Shown here piece after piece: positions 15,166 through 15,672 of a DNA stretch of 15,672 nt (position 1 is the first letter of the stretch; every line of letters begins with the position of its first letter). This DNA is from Gammaproteobacteria bacterium. GTDB taxonomy: Bacteria; Pseudomonadota; Gammaproteobacteria; UBA4575. Both the position numbers and the translations under genes were made by a program. The DNA lies in assembly GCA_028281205.1 (NCBI GenBank), contig JANQKJ010000093.1, positions 1 through 15,672 of the forward strand, written 5' to 3'. Under the pieces are notes generated by a model. The model was given only the letters and a program-made list of their open reading frames with translations, did not search any database and was not told where the DNA came from.

Positions 15166-15672
15166 ATGAATGCTAACCAAAATCGAATTAATCAACGAAG
15201 AAAACGTAGTACACATACTTTACTGGATGGACACAGCCGCGCCATACAGGAAGTTTCAACACTCATAGAAAGTGTGGCTAATTCATCTTCAACCGTGCTT
15301 ATTCGTGGAGAATCGGGTACAGGTAAAGAGCTAGTTGCACGAAGTATCCACATGATGTCGAATCGTCGTGACCAAAATTTTGTGCCAGTCAATTGTGCAG
15401 CGATTCCTCAAGAATTATTAGAATCTGAACTATTTGGGCATAAAAAAGGTTCATTTACAGGTGCTATTACAAATAGAATCGGACGATTTGAAATAGCAGA
15501 CAATGGGACATTATTTCTCGATGAGATCGGAGATATGAATATTCAAATGCAGGCAAAGTTATTGCGTGTACTACAAGAAAATATGATCGATCCTATTGGC
15601 AGCACTAAATCTAGAAAAATAAATATAAGAGTCGTTGCTGCAACCCATCGTAATTTAGAAAAAATGGTAGAA
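15166..15672 (+). CDS. FleQ/FlrA-like sigma-54 activator, AAA+ domain (5' part, runs off the window)
   Basis: The frame opens at ATG 15166 and is still open at the window end (169 residues). Residues 18-169 are the sigma-54-interacting AAA+ ATPase: Walker A GESGTGKE (48-55), the sigma-contacting loop GSFTGA (95-100, where most members have GAFTGA), Walker B GTLFLDEIGD (114-123), 'QAKLLRVLQE' and sensor I 'VVAATHRNLEKMVE'. The stretches 'GHKKGSFTGAITNRIGRFE' and 'AATHRNLEKM' resemble the flagellar regulators FleQ and FlrA most closely, and FleQ also binds c-di-GMP. Only 17 basic residues precede the AAA+ domain; an in-frame TAG at 15145-15147 with no start between excludes an N-terminal receiver. 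It probably continues into an HTH. It lies 121 bases after the GAF-MarR gene in the same direction. Confidence 0.9.
   Translation, partial: MNANQNRINQRRKRSTHTLLDGHSRAIQEVSTLIESVANSSSTVLIRGESGTGKELVARSIHMMSNRRDQNFVPVNCAAIPQELLESELFGHKKGSFTGAITNRIGRFEIADNGTLFLDEIGDMNIQMQAKLLRVLQENMIDPIGSTKSRKINIRVVAATHRNLEKMVE

Noticed and set aside
15192..15392. Minus-strand 66-codon frame.
   Set aside because: It is antisense to the conserved Walker A region of the sigma-54 activator and has no features of its own.

Overview
The window is AT-rich bacterial chromosome, most likely from a gammaproteobacterium, possibly a marine one. That placement is inferred from the family mix: a FleQ/FlrA-like sigma-54 activator, a BvgS-like hybrid kinase, a soluble PAS-PAS chemoreceptor with a CheR-tether-like tail, and an HxlR regulator beside a 4-oxalocrotonate-tautomerase-like gene. 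No rRNA, tRNA, CRISPR array or intact insertion sequence is visible.

Layout. Positions 1-110 hold the 3' end of a probable LysR-type regulator (+). Three minus-strand genes follow: a small zinc-ribbon protein (197-421), a small one-pass membrane protein (534-812) and an unrecognised secreted protein of 436 residues (896-2206). Next is an HxlR regulator with an SCP2-like C-terminus (2309-2968). Facing it is a broken tautomerase gene (3123-3328), read from its remnants in three frames. Positions 3329-3953 contain no intact gene, only a possible second relic.

Positions 3954-13787 are a block of signalling genes, all on the minus strand. In transcription order they are a MerR/excisionase-type HTH + receiver protein, a very large hybrid kinase (two periplasmic regions, HAMP, PAS, GAF, PAS, HisKA, HATPase, REC, HPt), a decayed cheW-like gene (7293-7626) that appears on no ordinary ORF list, a cytoplasmic chemoreceptor, and a receiver-EAL c-di-GMP phosphodiesterase. 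On the plus strand, divergent from the block, are a GAF-MarR fusion protein (14100-15044) and the 5' part of a FleQ-like AAA+ sigma-54 activator without a receiver domain (15166 to the window end).

How the parts may work together (inference): the kinase ends in an HPt domain and has no DNA-binding or enzymatic output, so it probably passes phosphate to separate receivers. The two in this window are the HTH-receiver protein (transcriptional output) and the receiver-EAL enzyme (c-di-GMP output). The divergent promoter region between the HTH-receiver and GAF-MarR genes contains three copies of a 13-bp palindrome, TTNACYWAGTRAA, two of them inside a 47-bp tandem repeat. A near match lies just upstream of the kinase. 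This suggests one local regulator controls the whole block and makes it the best candidate here for an undescribed signalling circuit. The decayed cheW and tautomerase genes show that parts of the neighbourhood are being lost.
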